Origin: Comamonadaceae bacterium ALPHA2B
Lineage (GTDB): Bacteria; Pseudomonadota; Gammaproteobacteria; Burkholderiales; Burkholderiaceae_C
Reading direction: 5' to 3'
DNA: 64,000 nt
Assembly (NCBI GenBank): GCA_005503065.1
Contig: SCOE01000004.1
Location: 62,001-126,000, forward strand
Made by a program: the position numbers and the translations under genes. This document shows, in pieces, positions 8,546 through 17,880 of this stretch (the first letter of the stretch is position 1; each line of letters starts with the position of its first letter). The notes beneath the pieces were generated by a model. That model saw only the letters and a list, made by a program, of their open reading frames with translations, did not search any database and was not told the DNA's origin.

Positions 8546-10141
8546 ATGAGCGATGCACTTCGCTGCGACCGTGCGCCCACCTGGGCCGCTTTGCGCCAGC
8601 ATTTCGACCGCGAAGGCCAGGCCTTCGACCTTCGGCGCGCCTTCGAGGCCGATGCCGGCCGCGTGCAGGCCCTCGGCCAAGAAGCGCCGCACCTGTTCGC
8701 CGACCTGTCGAAGAACCTGATCGACGCGCCCACCGAGGCGCTGCTGCTGAAACTGGCACGCGAATGCGGCCTGGAGGCGCACCGCGACGCGATGTTCGCC
8801 GGCCGCCACATCAACAACACGGAAGACCGGGCGGTGATGCACTGGCTGCTGCGCCAGCCCAAGGATTCGGTGCCAAAAGCGGCTGCAGCGCCCGCCGGGG
8901 CTGTGCAAGGTGCTACGGAAAACATAGCATCCGAGCATGCGCGCGTGCACGAGACGCTGGATGCCATGCTGGCGTACGCCGAGAAGGTGCGTGCCGACCA
9001 CACCATCACCGACGTGGTGAACATCGGCATCGGCGGCTCCGACCTCGGCCCGCAGATGGCGGTGCTGGCGCTGGCCGAGTTCGTCGCGCCGGGCAAGCAT
9101 TTCCATTTCGTCTCGAACGTCGACGGGCACGAGCTGGCCGCGGTGCTCAAGGGCCTGGCGCCGGAGCACACGCTGTTCCTCATCGCGTCCAAGACCTTCA
9201 CCACGGCCGAGACCATGGCCAACGCCGAGTCGGCCAAGCGCTGGTACGAGCGATCGGGTGGTACCGACATCGCCGGCCATTTCGCGGCGCTGACCACCAA
9301 CGTCGAAGCCGCGAAGCGGTTCGGCATCGACACCACCTTCGGCTTCTGGGACTGGGTGGGCGGCCGCTACTCGATGTGGTCGGCCATCGGCCTGCCCGTC
9401 GCGCTGGCCATCGGGGCCGAGGGCTTCCGCCGCTTCCTGGCCGGTGCGCATGCGATGGACGAGCATTTCCGCACCGCGCCGCTGGAGCGCAACCTGCCGG
9501 TGCGCCTGGGCCTGCTCGACGTGTGGTATCGCAACTTCCACGGCTTCACCAGCCGCTGCATCGCGCCCTACCACGCGGCGCTTCGGCGCCTGCCGGCCTA
9601 CCTGCAGCAGCTCGAGATGGAGAGCAACGGCAAGCAGGTCGATGCCCAGGGGCAGCCTGTCACCTACGGCACCTCGCCGGTGCTGTGGGGCGAGCCGGGC
9701 ACCAATGGGCAGCACGCGTACTTCCAGATGCTGCATCAGGGCACTGATGTCGTGCCGCTGGAATTCATCGCCGTGCACGAGGCCGGCCACGACCTGCCGG
9801 GCCACCAGCCCAAGCTGCTGGCCAATGCGATCGCGCAGGCGCAGGCGTTGATGGTGGGCAAGAAGGACGGTGGAGGCCACAAGAACTTCCCTGGCAACCG
9901 TCCGAGCACCTTCTTCGTCTTCGAGCGTCTCACGCCCGAGGTGCTGGGGGCCTTCGTCGCGCTGTACGAGCATCGCGTGTTCACCAGCGGCGCGCTCTGG
10001 GGCATCAACAGCTTCGACCAGTGGGGCGTGGAGCTGGGCAAGGTGCTGGCCAAGGACCTGGAGCCGCGCCTGGCATCCGGAGACACGGCGGGGCTGGACG
10101 CTTCCACGGCTGCGCTGGTGCAGCGGCTGGGGCAGCGCTGA
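8546..10141 (+). CDS. pgi: Glucose-6-phosphate isomerase
   Basis: Interconverts glucose 6-phosphate and fructose 6-phosphate. The 531 residues carry the catalytic set of the family: Glu359 in MESNGK, His390 in GTNGQH and Lys499 in QWGVELGKVLA, plus the phosphate-binding IGIGGSDLGPQM segment and the SKTFTTAETM segment. A GAGGGAGACCACC ribosome-binding stretch precedes the ATG. Unusually, residues about 110-128 (Ala-rich, between RAVMHWLLRQPKD and the HARVHETLDAML helix) are encoded by a copy of the dispersed family A repeat, read through in frame in a region that is length-variable in the family. Catalytic residues lie outside it, so the enzyme should be active. Confidence 0.97.
   Translation: MSDALRCDRAPTWAALRQHFDREGQAFDLRRAFEADAGRVQALGQEAPHLFADLSKNLIDAPTEALLLKLARECGLEAHRDAMFAGRHINNTEDRAVMHWLLRQPKDSVPKAAAAPAGAVQGATENIASEHARVHETLDAMLAYAEKVRADHTITDVVNIGIGGSDLGPQMAVLALAEFVAPGKHFHFVSNVDGHELAAVLKGLAPEHTLFLIASKTFTTAETMANAESAKRWYERSGGTDIAGHFAALTTNVEAAKRFGIDTTFGFWDWVGGRYSMWSAIGLPVALAIGAEGFRRFLAGAHAMDEHFRTAPLERNLPVRLGLLDVWYRNFHGFTSRCIAPYHAALRRLPAYLQQLEMESNGKQVDAQGQPVTYGTSPVLWGEPGTNGQHAYFQMLHQGTDVVPLEFIAVHEAGHDLPGHQPKLLANAIAQAQALMVGKKDGGGHKNFPGNRPSTFFVFERLTPEVLGAFVALYEHRVFTSGALWGINSFDQWGVELGKVLAKDLEPRLASGDTAGLDASTAALVQRLGQR
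8873..8929 (+). repeat. Dispersed repeat family A copy 2, in frame inside pgi
   Basis: The stretch reads CCAAAAGCGGCTGCAGCGCC, then CGCCGGGGCTGTGCAAGG, then the second stem GCTACGGAAAACATAGC. It matches the intergenic copies near 63319 and 45469 but lies wholly within the pgi reading frame and encodes an Ala-rich insert. Confidence 0.75.
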
Positions 10142-10187
10142 TCCGGGAGGCGGGCGCGGTGGATCGCGCCCGCCGGTGCTGCGAACC

Positions 10188-11000
10188 TCAGCCGAAGCGC
10201 AGCGTCCGCAGCCCCACGCTGCGGTCGATCCACACCACGGCCACCAGCGTCAGCACGATGCTCACCGTGGACACCGCGGCGGCCGTGGGGTCGAAGTCCC
10301 AGCGCAGGTAGTCGAAGAGCTGCAGCGGCAGCGTGGTCATGCCCACGCCCTTGAGCAGCAAGGACATGTTGAACAGGTCGAAGGAGATGACGAAGGCGAA
10401 CAGCGCGCCGGTGATCAGTCCCGGCTTGATGAGCGGCAGCGTCACGCGCATGAAGGCGCGTGCTGGCGAGGCGCCCAGGCTGCGCGCCGCCTGCTCCAGC
10501 GAGGCGTCCTGGTTGTAGAGCGCCGAGGCCACGTTGGTGAAGACGTAGGGCAGCGTCACCAGCACATGGCCCACCACCAGCCCGAACACCGTGCGCGTGC
10601 CGATGCCCGTCGCGTACAGGAAGAACAGCAGCGCGATGGCGGTGAGGATCTCCGGCAGCATCAGCGGCATCATGAGCAGCAGGCGCAGCGCCTCGCGCGT
10701 GCGGGTGGCATGGCGCACCACGTACAGCGCCGCGCCGGTGCCGATCAGCGTGGCGCCCACCGTGGCCGCAGCGGCCAGCGCGAGCGACGTGCCCATGGCC
10801 CGCATGAAGCCCTCGTTGGCGAACAGCGCGCCGAACCAGCGCAGCGACAGGCCCTGCGGCGGGAAGGTCAGGAACTCGCCCGCATTGAGCGACATGAGCA
10901 CGATCACCACGATCGGCAGCAGCAGGAAGGCGTACACCGCGCCGATGAAGACGCGCAGCAGCGCGTCGGCGGCGCGGTCCGTCACCATCGATCCGTTCAT
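10188..11000 (-). CDS. ABC transporter permease, PotC/PotI type
   Basis: Inner-membrane permease of a spermidine/putrescine-family importer, 270 residues with about six hydrophobic segments. The EAA docking loop reads EQAARSLGASPARAFMRVTLPLIKPG. The start ATG at 11000 overlaps the stop of the preceding permease in an ATGA arrangement, a sign of translational coupling. It is the last gene of the minus-strand series that may begin at 22068, and it converges with pgi. The substrate cannot be read from sequence; polyamines, amino acids and other small organic solutes are all known for this family. Confidence 0.88.
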   Translation of the reverse strand: MNGSMVTDRAADALLRVFIGAVYAFLLLPIVVIVLMSLNAGEFLTFPPQGLSLRWFGALFANEGFMRAMGTSLALAAAATVGATLIGTGAALYVVRHATRTREALRLLLMMPLMLPEILTAIALLFFLYATGIGTRTVFGLVVGHVLVTLPYVFTNVASALYNQDASLEQAARSLGASPARAFMRVTLPLIKPGLITGALFAFVISFDLFNMSLLLKGVGMTTLPLQLFDYLRWDFDPTAAAVSTVSIVLTLVAVVWIDRSVGLRTLRFG

Positions 11001-11901
11001 GCCAGTCCCCTCGAAAGCCGGCGCGTCAGCCGCGCATAGGCGGCCACCGCGAGCATCCCGCAGGCCGTGAGCACCAGCGCCTGTGCGGCGCCTGCCGGCC
11101 ACTGGAAGTTGTCGATCAGGCTCTGCACCACCAGCACCGACACCGTCTTGACCTGCGCACCGCCCAGCATCACCGGCGTGACATAGGCGCTGAGCGTGAG
11201 CACGAAGACCAGCACCGTGCCGGCCTGGATGCCGGGCCACGACAGCGGCAGCGACACACGCAGGAAGGCCTTGAGCCGCGAGGCGCCCAGCGAGCGCGCG
11301 GCGGCCTCCAGGCTCGGGTCGATGCTCTGGATCACGCCCACCAGCGGCAGGATCATGAAGGGCAGGAACACATGCACCAGCGCGATGGTCACGCCCAGGC
11401 GGTTGTTCATCAGCGCGAGGCCCGTGTCGATCCAGCCCAGGTCGATCAGTGCGCGGTTGATCACGCCGTTGCCCGACAGCAGGATCAGCCAGCCGAAGCT
11501 GCGCACCACCACGCCCACCAGCAGCGGCGAGAGCACCAGCACGTACAGCAGGCCGGCCCAGCGCGAGTGCGTGCGTGCCAGGTGGAAGGCGACGGGATAG
11601 CCCAGCAGCAGGCAGATCGGCGTCACCGTCAGGCCCAGCAGCAGCGTATCGCCCAGCACGCCGAGCAGGTAGCCGTCGGTCAGCGCGCGGGTGTAGTTGC
11701 CCAGCGTCAGGCCGGCGCCGTAGGGCGCGCCGACGGCCGGTGGCCGCAGGCTCATCAGCACGATGTTCAGGTAGGGCAGCAGCAGGAAGACGCCCAACAG
11801 CACCAGCGCCGGGGCGATGAGCCAGATGGCGCGGCTGCGCGGCGCGGCGGCCGCCGCCGTCGGCAGGGGCGCCGCGGCCGGCGTGGCAAGCGTGGACGCG
11901 C

Positions 11902-11905
<4 letters not shown>
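10997..11905 (-). CDS. ABC transporter permease, PotB/PotH type
   Basis: First permease of the polyamine-type importer, 302 residues. After an Ala-rich cytoplasmic N-terminus (about 38 residues) come about six membrane segments, starting IWLIAPALVLLGVFLLLPYLN. The docking loop is EAAARSLGASRLKAFLRVSLPLSWPG. The start at 11905 is chosen because it overlaps the ATPase stop by ATGA; an in-frame ATG at 11950 lies inside the ATPase gene. It pairs with the downstream permease to make the heterodimeric channel. Confidence 0.88.
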
Positions 11906-12993
<1,088 letters not shown>

Positions 12994-13025
12994 CGCCGCC
13001 TCGGGCGGCGCGGACAGGACCGCGC

Positions 13026-14072
13026 TCACTTGATTTCCCGGTTCCAGCGGTCGGTGATCGCCGGCAGCTGCGGGTTCACCTTGGCCCAGTCGAACTGCAC
13101 GATGGAGGACATGGCCTTGCCGCTGATCGGCACGTCTGCGGCCAGCGCCGGCTCCAGCTTCACCTGCGTGTTGGTGGGCGAGGTGAAGAATTCCTTGGCC
13201 ATCGACTCCTGCACCTCGGGCCTCAGGATGAAGTTGAGGTACTGGTAGGCCGCCTCCTTGTCGGGTGCGTGCTTGAGGATGTTGAAGGACTGCTCGAAGG
13301 CCACCACGCCTTCGCTGGGCACCACCATCTCGACCGGCACGCCCTTCTTCTTCAGCGCCACGATCTCGGGGAAATCGATCACCGCCACGGTGACATCGCC
13401 GCGCGTGAGCATGGTCGACAGCGTGCCGCTCCAGTCGGCCTGCTGGAAGGGCAGCAGCTTCTTGATCTCGACGAAGGCGCGGTCGATGGCGTCCTGCGAG
13501 CCGCCATAGATCTTGGCGGTCATCAGCAGGAACAGCATGGCCGCCGTGTTGCCGATCTGGTAGAGGCCGATCTTGCCCTTGAACTCGGGGTTGTTCCACA
13601 GATCGGCCCAGGACTTGGGCGGCGTCTTGACCAGGTCCTTGCGGTAGCCGATGCCGATGGTCGAAACGATGCCGCGCACGCCGTTGTCACCCGGGTTGCG
13701 CAGGTTGGGATACACGTTGGCCAGATTGGGCACCTTGGCGGCGGGGATGGGCTCGAAGTAGCCCTCGCTGCGCACCACGCTGGCGATGTTCTCGTTGACC
13801 ATGAGCACGCTGTAGGGCGGCTTCTCGATGCCGGCGGCGCGCAGGTTGGCGATGAAGTTCTTGCCCAGGCCCACATCCAGCGTCGGCTTGACGCCGCTGA
13901 TCTTCTCGAAGGCCGGCATCAGGTCGGTGCGCCAGAACTTCTCCCAGCGGCCACCGTAGGTGTTGATCACCAGCGGCGCGGCCGCGAGTGAGGGAAAGGC
14001 GGGCAGGCCGAGAGCGGCGGCGGTGCCCAGGCCGCGGGCCAGCAGGTCACGTCGGTTGATCGGAAAGGTCAT
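13026..14072 (-). CDS. ABC transporter substrate-binding protein, PotD-like, Tat-type signal
   Basis: Periplasmic solute-binding protein of 348 residues for the polyamine-type importer. The N-terminus MTFPINRRDLLARGLGTAAA contains a twin-arginine motif and a hydrophobic run ending near PSLAAAP, so Tat export is likely; that is uncommon for PotD proteins and suggests folding or cofactor loading before export. The mature part begins PLVINTYGGRWEKFW and is a type II binding fold. Strict polyamine-site residues cannot be assigned without alignment. It lies 41 bp downstream of the 2OG oxygenase gene in the same direction, tying this importer to the oxygenase and hydrolase genes. Confidence 0.85.
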   Translation of the reverse strand: MTFPINRRDLLARGLGTAAALGLPAFPSLAAAPLVINTYGGRWEKFWRTDLMPAFEKISGVKPTLDVGLGKNFIANLRAAGIEKPPYSVLMVNENIASVVRSEGYFEPIPAAKVPNLANVYPNLRNPGDNGVRGIVSTIGIGYRKDLVKTPPKSWADLWNNPEFKGKIGLYQIGNTAAMLFLLMTAKIYGGSQDAIDRAFVEIKKLLPFQQADWSGTLSTMLTRGDVTVAVIDFPEIVALKKKGVPVEMVVPSEGVVAFEQSFNILKHAPDKEAAYQYLNFILRPEVQESMAKEFFTSPTNTQVKLEPALAADVPISGKAMSSIVQFDWAKVNPQLPAITDRWNREIK

Positions 14073-14113
14073 GACAGCACTCCGGAAAGTTGAAAAGTGA
14101 GAGGGCGCGGCGT

Positions 14114-15097
14114 TCAGGCCACGGGTGCAGGCTCGGCAGGCTTGCGGTAGTCGTAGTTGCGGTTGAGCCGCTCGAGCAGGTAGTCGCCGTAGCGCACCGG
14201 CGGGTGCTGCGGCGGATGGGCGGCATCGGTGCACGTGGGCAGGCATTCGATGAGCGTGTCCATCGAAGGATCGAGGAAGTAGGGCAGCGAGTAGCGGTCG
14301 CCGCCCGAGCGGTTGATTACGCGGTGCGGCGTGGAGACCAGGCGGCCGTTGGTCCAGCGCTGCAGCATGTCGCCCACGTTGAGCACGTAGGTGTCGGGGA
14401 TGGGCGGCGCCTCGATCCAGTCGCCGCCGCGCGGGCGCACCTGCAGGCCGCCGGAGTCGTCCTGGGCCAGCAGCGTGATGATCCCGTAGTCGGTATGCGG
14501 GGCGGAGCCGATCTGCTCGTCCTCGGCGGGCGGCTGCGGCGGATAGTGCAGCGCGCGCAGGAAGGTGGTGGGGTGGTCGAAGTGGTGGTCCAGCGCCGTG
14601 GCCGGCAGGCCCAGCGCCAGCGCGATCAGGCGCACGATGTGGCGGCCCAGCGCATCCACCTCGCGCACGTAGGCCAGCATGGCGGGCTTGAAGGCCGGCA
14701 GCCAGTCGGGCCACTGGTTGGCGCCCTGCATGGGCAGGCCCGCGAGCAGGCCGGGGTCGTCGGCCGGCAGCTCGTGCATGAGCATCAGCGATTCGCTCAT
14801 GTTGGGCCGCGTGACCTTGGCCACCGTGGAGGTGACGATGGTGGAGCTGGCCATGCCCATGTAGCCGCGGTGGAAGGCATTGATGGCCAGCGACTGCTTC
14901 TGCGCCAGCGTCGAGGCATGGAAGTCGCGCGATGCGGCGAAGGCGGCATCGCGCGTGGCGGGCGCCACGTTGTGGCCGGCGATGTAGGCGAAGCCGATCT
15001 GGCTCAGGGCCTCGAACAGCGCGCGTGCGTTCTGCTGCGACAGGGGCGCGTCGGCGTCCAGGCTGCCTTGCAGGTCGACGATGGGAATGTGCTTCAT
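14114..15097 (-). CDS. 2-oxoglutarate/Fe(II) oxygenase, isopenicillin N synthase family (copy 1)
   Basis: Cytoplasmic non-haem iron oxygenase of 327 residues with the N-terminal DIOX_N segment (starting HIPIVDLQG) and the double-stranded beta-helix domain. Iron ligands are His201 and Asp203 in APHTDYG and His258 in STPHRVIN; the 2-oxoglutarate motif R-x-S is Arg268-Tyr-Ser270. All residues needed for activity are present. The family includes hydroxylases of nucleobases (fungal thymine 7-hydroxylase) and of many other small molecules, so the substrate is open. Its start overlaps the hydrolase gene stop by four bases (15094-15097). A second, distinct family member lies at 21076 in the same cluster. 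Confidence 0.9.
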   Translation of the reverse strand: MKHIPIVDLQGSLDADAPLSQQNARALFEALSQIGFAYIAGHNVAPATRDAAFAASRDFHASTLAQKQSLAINAFHRGYMGMASSTIVTSTVAKVTRPNMSESLMLMHELPADDPGLLAGLPMQGANQWPDWLPAFKPAMLAYVREVDALGRHIVRLIALALGLPATALDHHFDHPTTFLRALHYPPQPPAEDEQIGSAPHTDYGIITLLAQDDSGGLQVRPRGGDWIEAPPIPDTYVLNVGDMLQRWTNGRLVSTPHRVINRSGGDRYSLPYFLDPSMDTLIECLPTCTDAAHPPQHPPVRYGDYLLERLNRNYDYRKPAEPAPVA

Positions 15098-15801
15098 GTC
15101 TGGGTTTCTTTCGGAAGGTTGGGGGCGCGCTGGCGCCACGCGGCCAGCAGGTCGGCCGAGCTCATCACCAGCCCCAGGTGCAGCGACACCATGGCCAGGG
15201 CGGCCTGCTCCAGCGGTTCGTCGGTCCCGCGCACCAGGTCCTGCAGCACGATCACGCGGTAGTTGCGGTTGCTGGCGTCGAAGGCGGTGTTGAGCACGCA
15301 GCAGTCGGTGAAGCCGCCGTCCAGCACCACGGTCTCGATGCGCTGGTTGCGCAGCAGGAAGTCCAGGTCGGTGGGATAGAAGGCCGACAGGCGGCGCTTG
15401 TTCTCCACCTTCAGGTCGCCGGGCTCGACGCGCGTGACCCATTCGGTCCAGGGCGAGCCCTCGATGGCATGCGCATCGGCAATGGGGATCGGGCCGACGT
15501 GCAGCGGGAAGGTGCGCCGCCATGCCGAGGGGATGCCGCCGATGTCGTCGGCGCCGCCTTCGCGCAGCACCGACTTGACGTGCACGACGCGCCCGCCCAG
15601 CGCGCGCACCGCGTCGTGGAAGGCGTCGATGGGGGCGACGACGTCGCGTGCCCGCGGGGCCGGGCAGGGGCAGTCGGGCGAATCGTCCAGGTGGCCGCGG
15701 TGCATGTCGATGGAGAGCACGGCGGTGCGGGACAGGTCGAGGTAGTCGGCGAACTCGGCCGGGTCCAGCTCGCGCGGCTGGTTGTAGACATAGGCGCGCA
15801 T
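15094..15801 (-). CDS. Isochorismatase-like cysteine hydrolase (RutB superfamily)
   Basis: Cytoplasmic hydrolase of 235 residues. The triad of the family is visible: Asp32 in VLSIDMHRGH, Lys135 in VENKRRLSAF and Cys168 in GFTDCCVLNTA. Relatives cleave C-N bonds in ureidoacrylate (RutB), N-carbamoyl compounds, nicotinamide and biuret. The rutB gene itself is separate at 25773, so this is a second enzyme of the superfamily in the same neighbourhood, possibly acting on a ring-opened or carbamoylated product. It overlaps the flanking genes on both sides (permease stop at 15801, oxygenase start at 15097), which indicates tight co-expression. The substrate is unknown. Confidence 0.88.
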   Translation of the reverse strand: MRAYVYNQPRELDPAEFADYLDLSRTAVLSIDMHRGHLDDSPDCPCPAPRARDVVAPIDAFHDAVRALGGRVVHVKSVLREGGADDIGGIPSAWRRTFPLHVGPIPIADAHAIEGSPWTEWVTRVEPGDLKVENKRRLSAFYPTDLDFLLRNQRIETVVLDGGFTDCCVLNTAFDASNRNYRVIVLQDLVRGTDEPLEQAALAMVSLHLGLVMSSADLLAAWRQRAPNLPKETQT

Positions 15802-16745
15802 CAGCGTCGCTCCTCTCGCAGATAGGGCTGGCCGAGGGCGCCGGGTTCGTCGTGCACGGCCTGGCCGCCGCGGCGGGCCAGGGCCACCCACACCATCACG
15901 CCCAACGTGACCACGTAGGGCGTCATCAGCACGAAATACTGCGGCAGCTGCACGCCGGCCGCGGCCAGCTGGGGGATCAGCGCCTCGATGCATCCGAAGA
16001 GCAGCGCGCCCGCCAGCGCCCGCCAGGGCGACCAGCGCGCGAAGATCACCAGCGCCACCGCGATCCAGCCGCGCCCGCCGGTCATGCCCGCGATCCACAG
16101 CTTGGTGCCCACCACCGAGATGTACGCGCCCGCCAGACCGACCAGCGCCGAGCCGGCCACCACCGCGCCGAAGCGCCACAGCGGCACCGAGATGCCCGCC
16201 GCATCGGCCGCCTGCGGGTTCTCGCCCACAGCGCGCAGCCGCAGGCCGGGCGTGCTGCGGTTGAGCCCCTGCACCGCGGCCCAGAACAGCAGCGGCACCA
16301 GATACACGATCAGGTTCTGGTTGAAAAGGCGGCCCACCAGCGGCAGCTCCGACAAGAGCGGAATCGGCAGGGCGCCGAAGCTGCTGACGGGCTTGTTGGT
16401 CCAGTCGAACACCGTGCCCAGCAGGCCGGTCAGGCCCTGGCAGAAGAAGACCAGCGCGAGGCCCGCGATCACCTGCTGGATGCGCAGCACGATCACCATG
16501 AAGGCGAAGATCAGGGACACGACGGCCGCGGCCAGCATGGCCAGCGGCAGCGCGACGGCGGCGTCGTGGAACGCCAGCATGGCGCCGATGCCGGCCAGCG
16601 CACCCACCAGCATCAGGCCCTCGGCGCCCAGCGACAGCACGCCCGCGCGCTCGCTCAGGATCAGGCCCAGCGCGGCCAGCGCATAGGGCACGGCGAAGTC
16701 GGGCGCATTGCCGAGCCAGTTGGTGGCGATGGCGAGCAGGTCCAT
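15801..16745 (-). CDS. ABC transporter permease, BMP/nucleoside type (second permease)
   Basis: Inner-membrane permease of 314 residues in the branched-chain/RbsC-like family used with BMP-type binding proteins. Eight or more hydrophobic segments are visible, with the conserved GLILSERAGVLSLGAEGLML region near the N-terminus and GENPQAADAAGI in the cytoplasmic coupling region. The start is one base after the stop of the preceding permease gene (stop at 16747), and its own stop abuts the hydrolase start. Together with the genes at 16747, 17873 and 19500 it makes a complete importer. Confidence 0.9.
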   Translation of the reverse strand: MDLLAIATNWLGNAPDFAVPYALAALGLILSERAGVLSLGAEGLMLVGALAGIGAMLAFHDAAVALPLAMLAAAVVSLIFAFMVIVLRIQQVIAGLALVFFCQGLTGLLGTVFDWTNKPVSSFGALPIPLLSELPLVGRLFNQNLIVYLVPLLFWAAVQGLNRSTPGLRLRAVGENPQAADAAGISVPLWRFGAVVAGSALVGLAGAYISVVGTKLWIAGMTGGRGWIAVALVIFARWSPWRALAGALLFGCIEALIPQLAAAGVQLPQYFVLMTPYVVTLGVMVWVALARRGGQAVHDEPGALGQPYLREERR

Positions 16746-16746
16746 G

Positions 16747-17880
16747 TCAGCCTTCCATGGCGCCGCGGGACACGCGCCGCAGGCGATGGCGGATGAAGAA
16801 GTCCGACGAGGCGACGCAGATGACCAGGATGGCCTGGATCAGCTGCACCATCGCGAAGGGGATCTGGTAGAAGACCTGCAGGTTGCGGCCCGCCACGAAG
16901 AGCATGGCGATCAGCACCGCCACCACGCTGGCGGCCAGCGGGTTGTTGCGCGCCAGGAAGGCGATCAGGATGCCCGAGAAGCCGTAGCCCACGTAGAAAG
17001 CCTGCGTCAGCCGCCCCTCCTGCCCCGTCACCACCACGAAGCCTGCCAGCCCCGACAGCGCGCCCGACAGCAGCACCGCCGCGAGCACCATGCGCGCCAC
17101 GGGCACACCGAGGGCGCGGGCCACGCGCGGGCTGGCATCCACGAAGCGCAGGTACAGGCCGGCGCGGCTCAGGCCGGTGAACCAGGTGGCCCCCAGCGCG
17201 GCCAGCACGGCCAGGCCGATGGCCGCGGTGCTCGGGTTGCCGAACCATTCGGGCAGCCGCTCGAAGGCACGGAACTGCGGGGAATAGGGGAAGGAATCCT
17301 TCGGGTCCTTCCACGCGCCATAGACCAGGTGCAGCAGGAAGTTGCCCGCCACGTAGTTGAGCATCAGCGAGGCAATGATCTCGTTGACCGCCAGCCGCAG
17401 CTTGAGCAGCGCCGGCGCCAGCGCCCAGGCCATGCCCATCGCCATCGCCACGGCGCCCATCAGCGGCAGCCGCAGCGCGGGTGGGCCGATGCCGAACATC
17501 GACACGGCGGTCGCGCCGATGGCGCCGAAGATCATCTGCCCTTCCAGCCCCAGGTTCCAGAAGCGGGCGCGGAAGGCGATGGCGGCGCCGATGCCCACCA
17601 GGATCATGGGCGCGGCCTGGAACAGCACCGCCTGCAGGCTCTGCCGGTCCACCAGCGTCTGCATCACGAACTCGTTGAGCAGCTCATTGGCCGGCACGCC
17701 CGCCGCCACCAGGATCGCGGCCGAGATCGCGAGGCCGGCCACGACCGCCAGTGCCAGGATCAGCGCCTGCTTCGGCAAAGCCATCTGCTGGCGCAGCTCG
17801 AGCGCGTAGCGGCGCGCGAAGAGCGGCACGGACCTGGCACGCACCGGCGCGGTGGGGGCGTCGAGCGCGGTGTCAGTCAT
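16747..17880 (-). CDS. ABC transporter permease, BMP/nucleoside type (first permease)
   Basis: Inner-membrane permease of 377 residues. A cytoplasmic N-terminus of about 30 residues (MTDTALDAPTAPVRARSVPL) is followed by eight or more hydrophobic segments; the coupling region reads VDASPRVARALGVPVARM. The longer N-terminus and the GLEGQMIFGAIGA segment are typical of the first permease of nucleoside/purine importers (NupP/YufP, PnrC class). It overlaps the ATPase gene by eight bases (17873-17880). Confidence 0.9.
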   Translation of the reverse strand: MTDTALDAPTAPVRARSVPLFARRYALELRQQMALPKQALILALAVVAGLAISAAILVAAGVPANELLNEFVMQTLVDRQSLQAVLFQAAPMILVGIGAAIAFRARFWNLGLEGQMIFGAIGATAVSMFGIGPPALRLPLMGAVAMAMGMAWALAPALLKLRLAVNEIIASLMLNYVAGNFLLHLVYGAWKDPKDSFPYSPQFRAFERLPEWFGNPSTAAIGLAVLAALGATWFTGLSRAGLYLRFVDASPRVARALGVPVARMVLAAVLLSGALSGLAGFVVVTGQEGRLTQAFYVGYGFSGILIAFLARNNPLAASVVAVLIAMLFVAGRNLQVFYQIPFAMVQLIQAILVICVASSDFFIRHRLRRVSRGAMEG

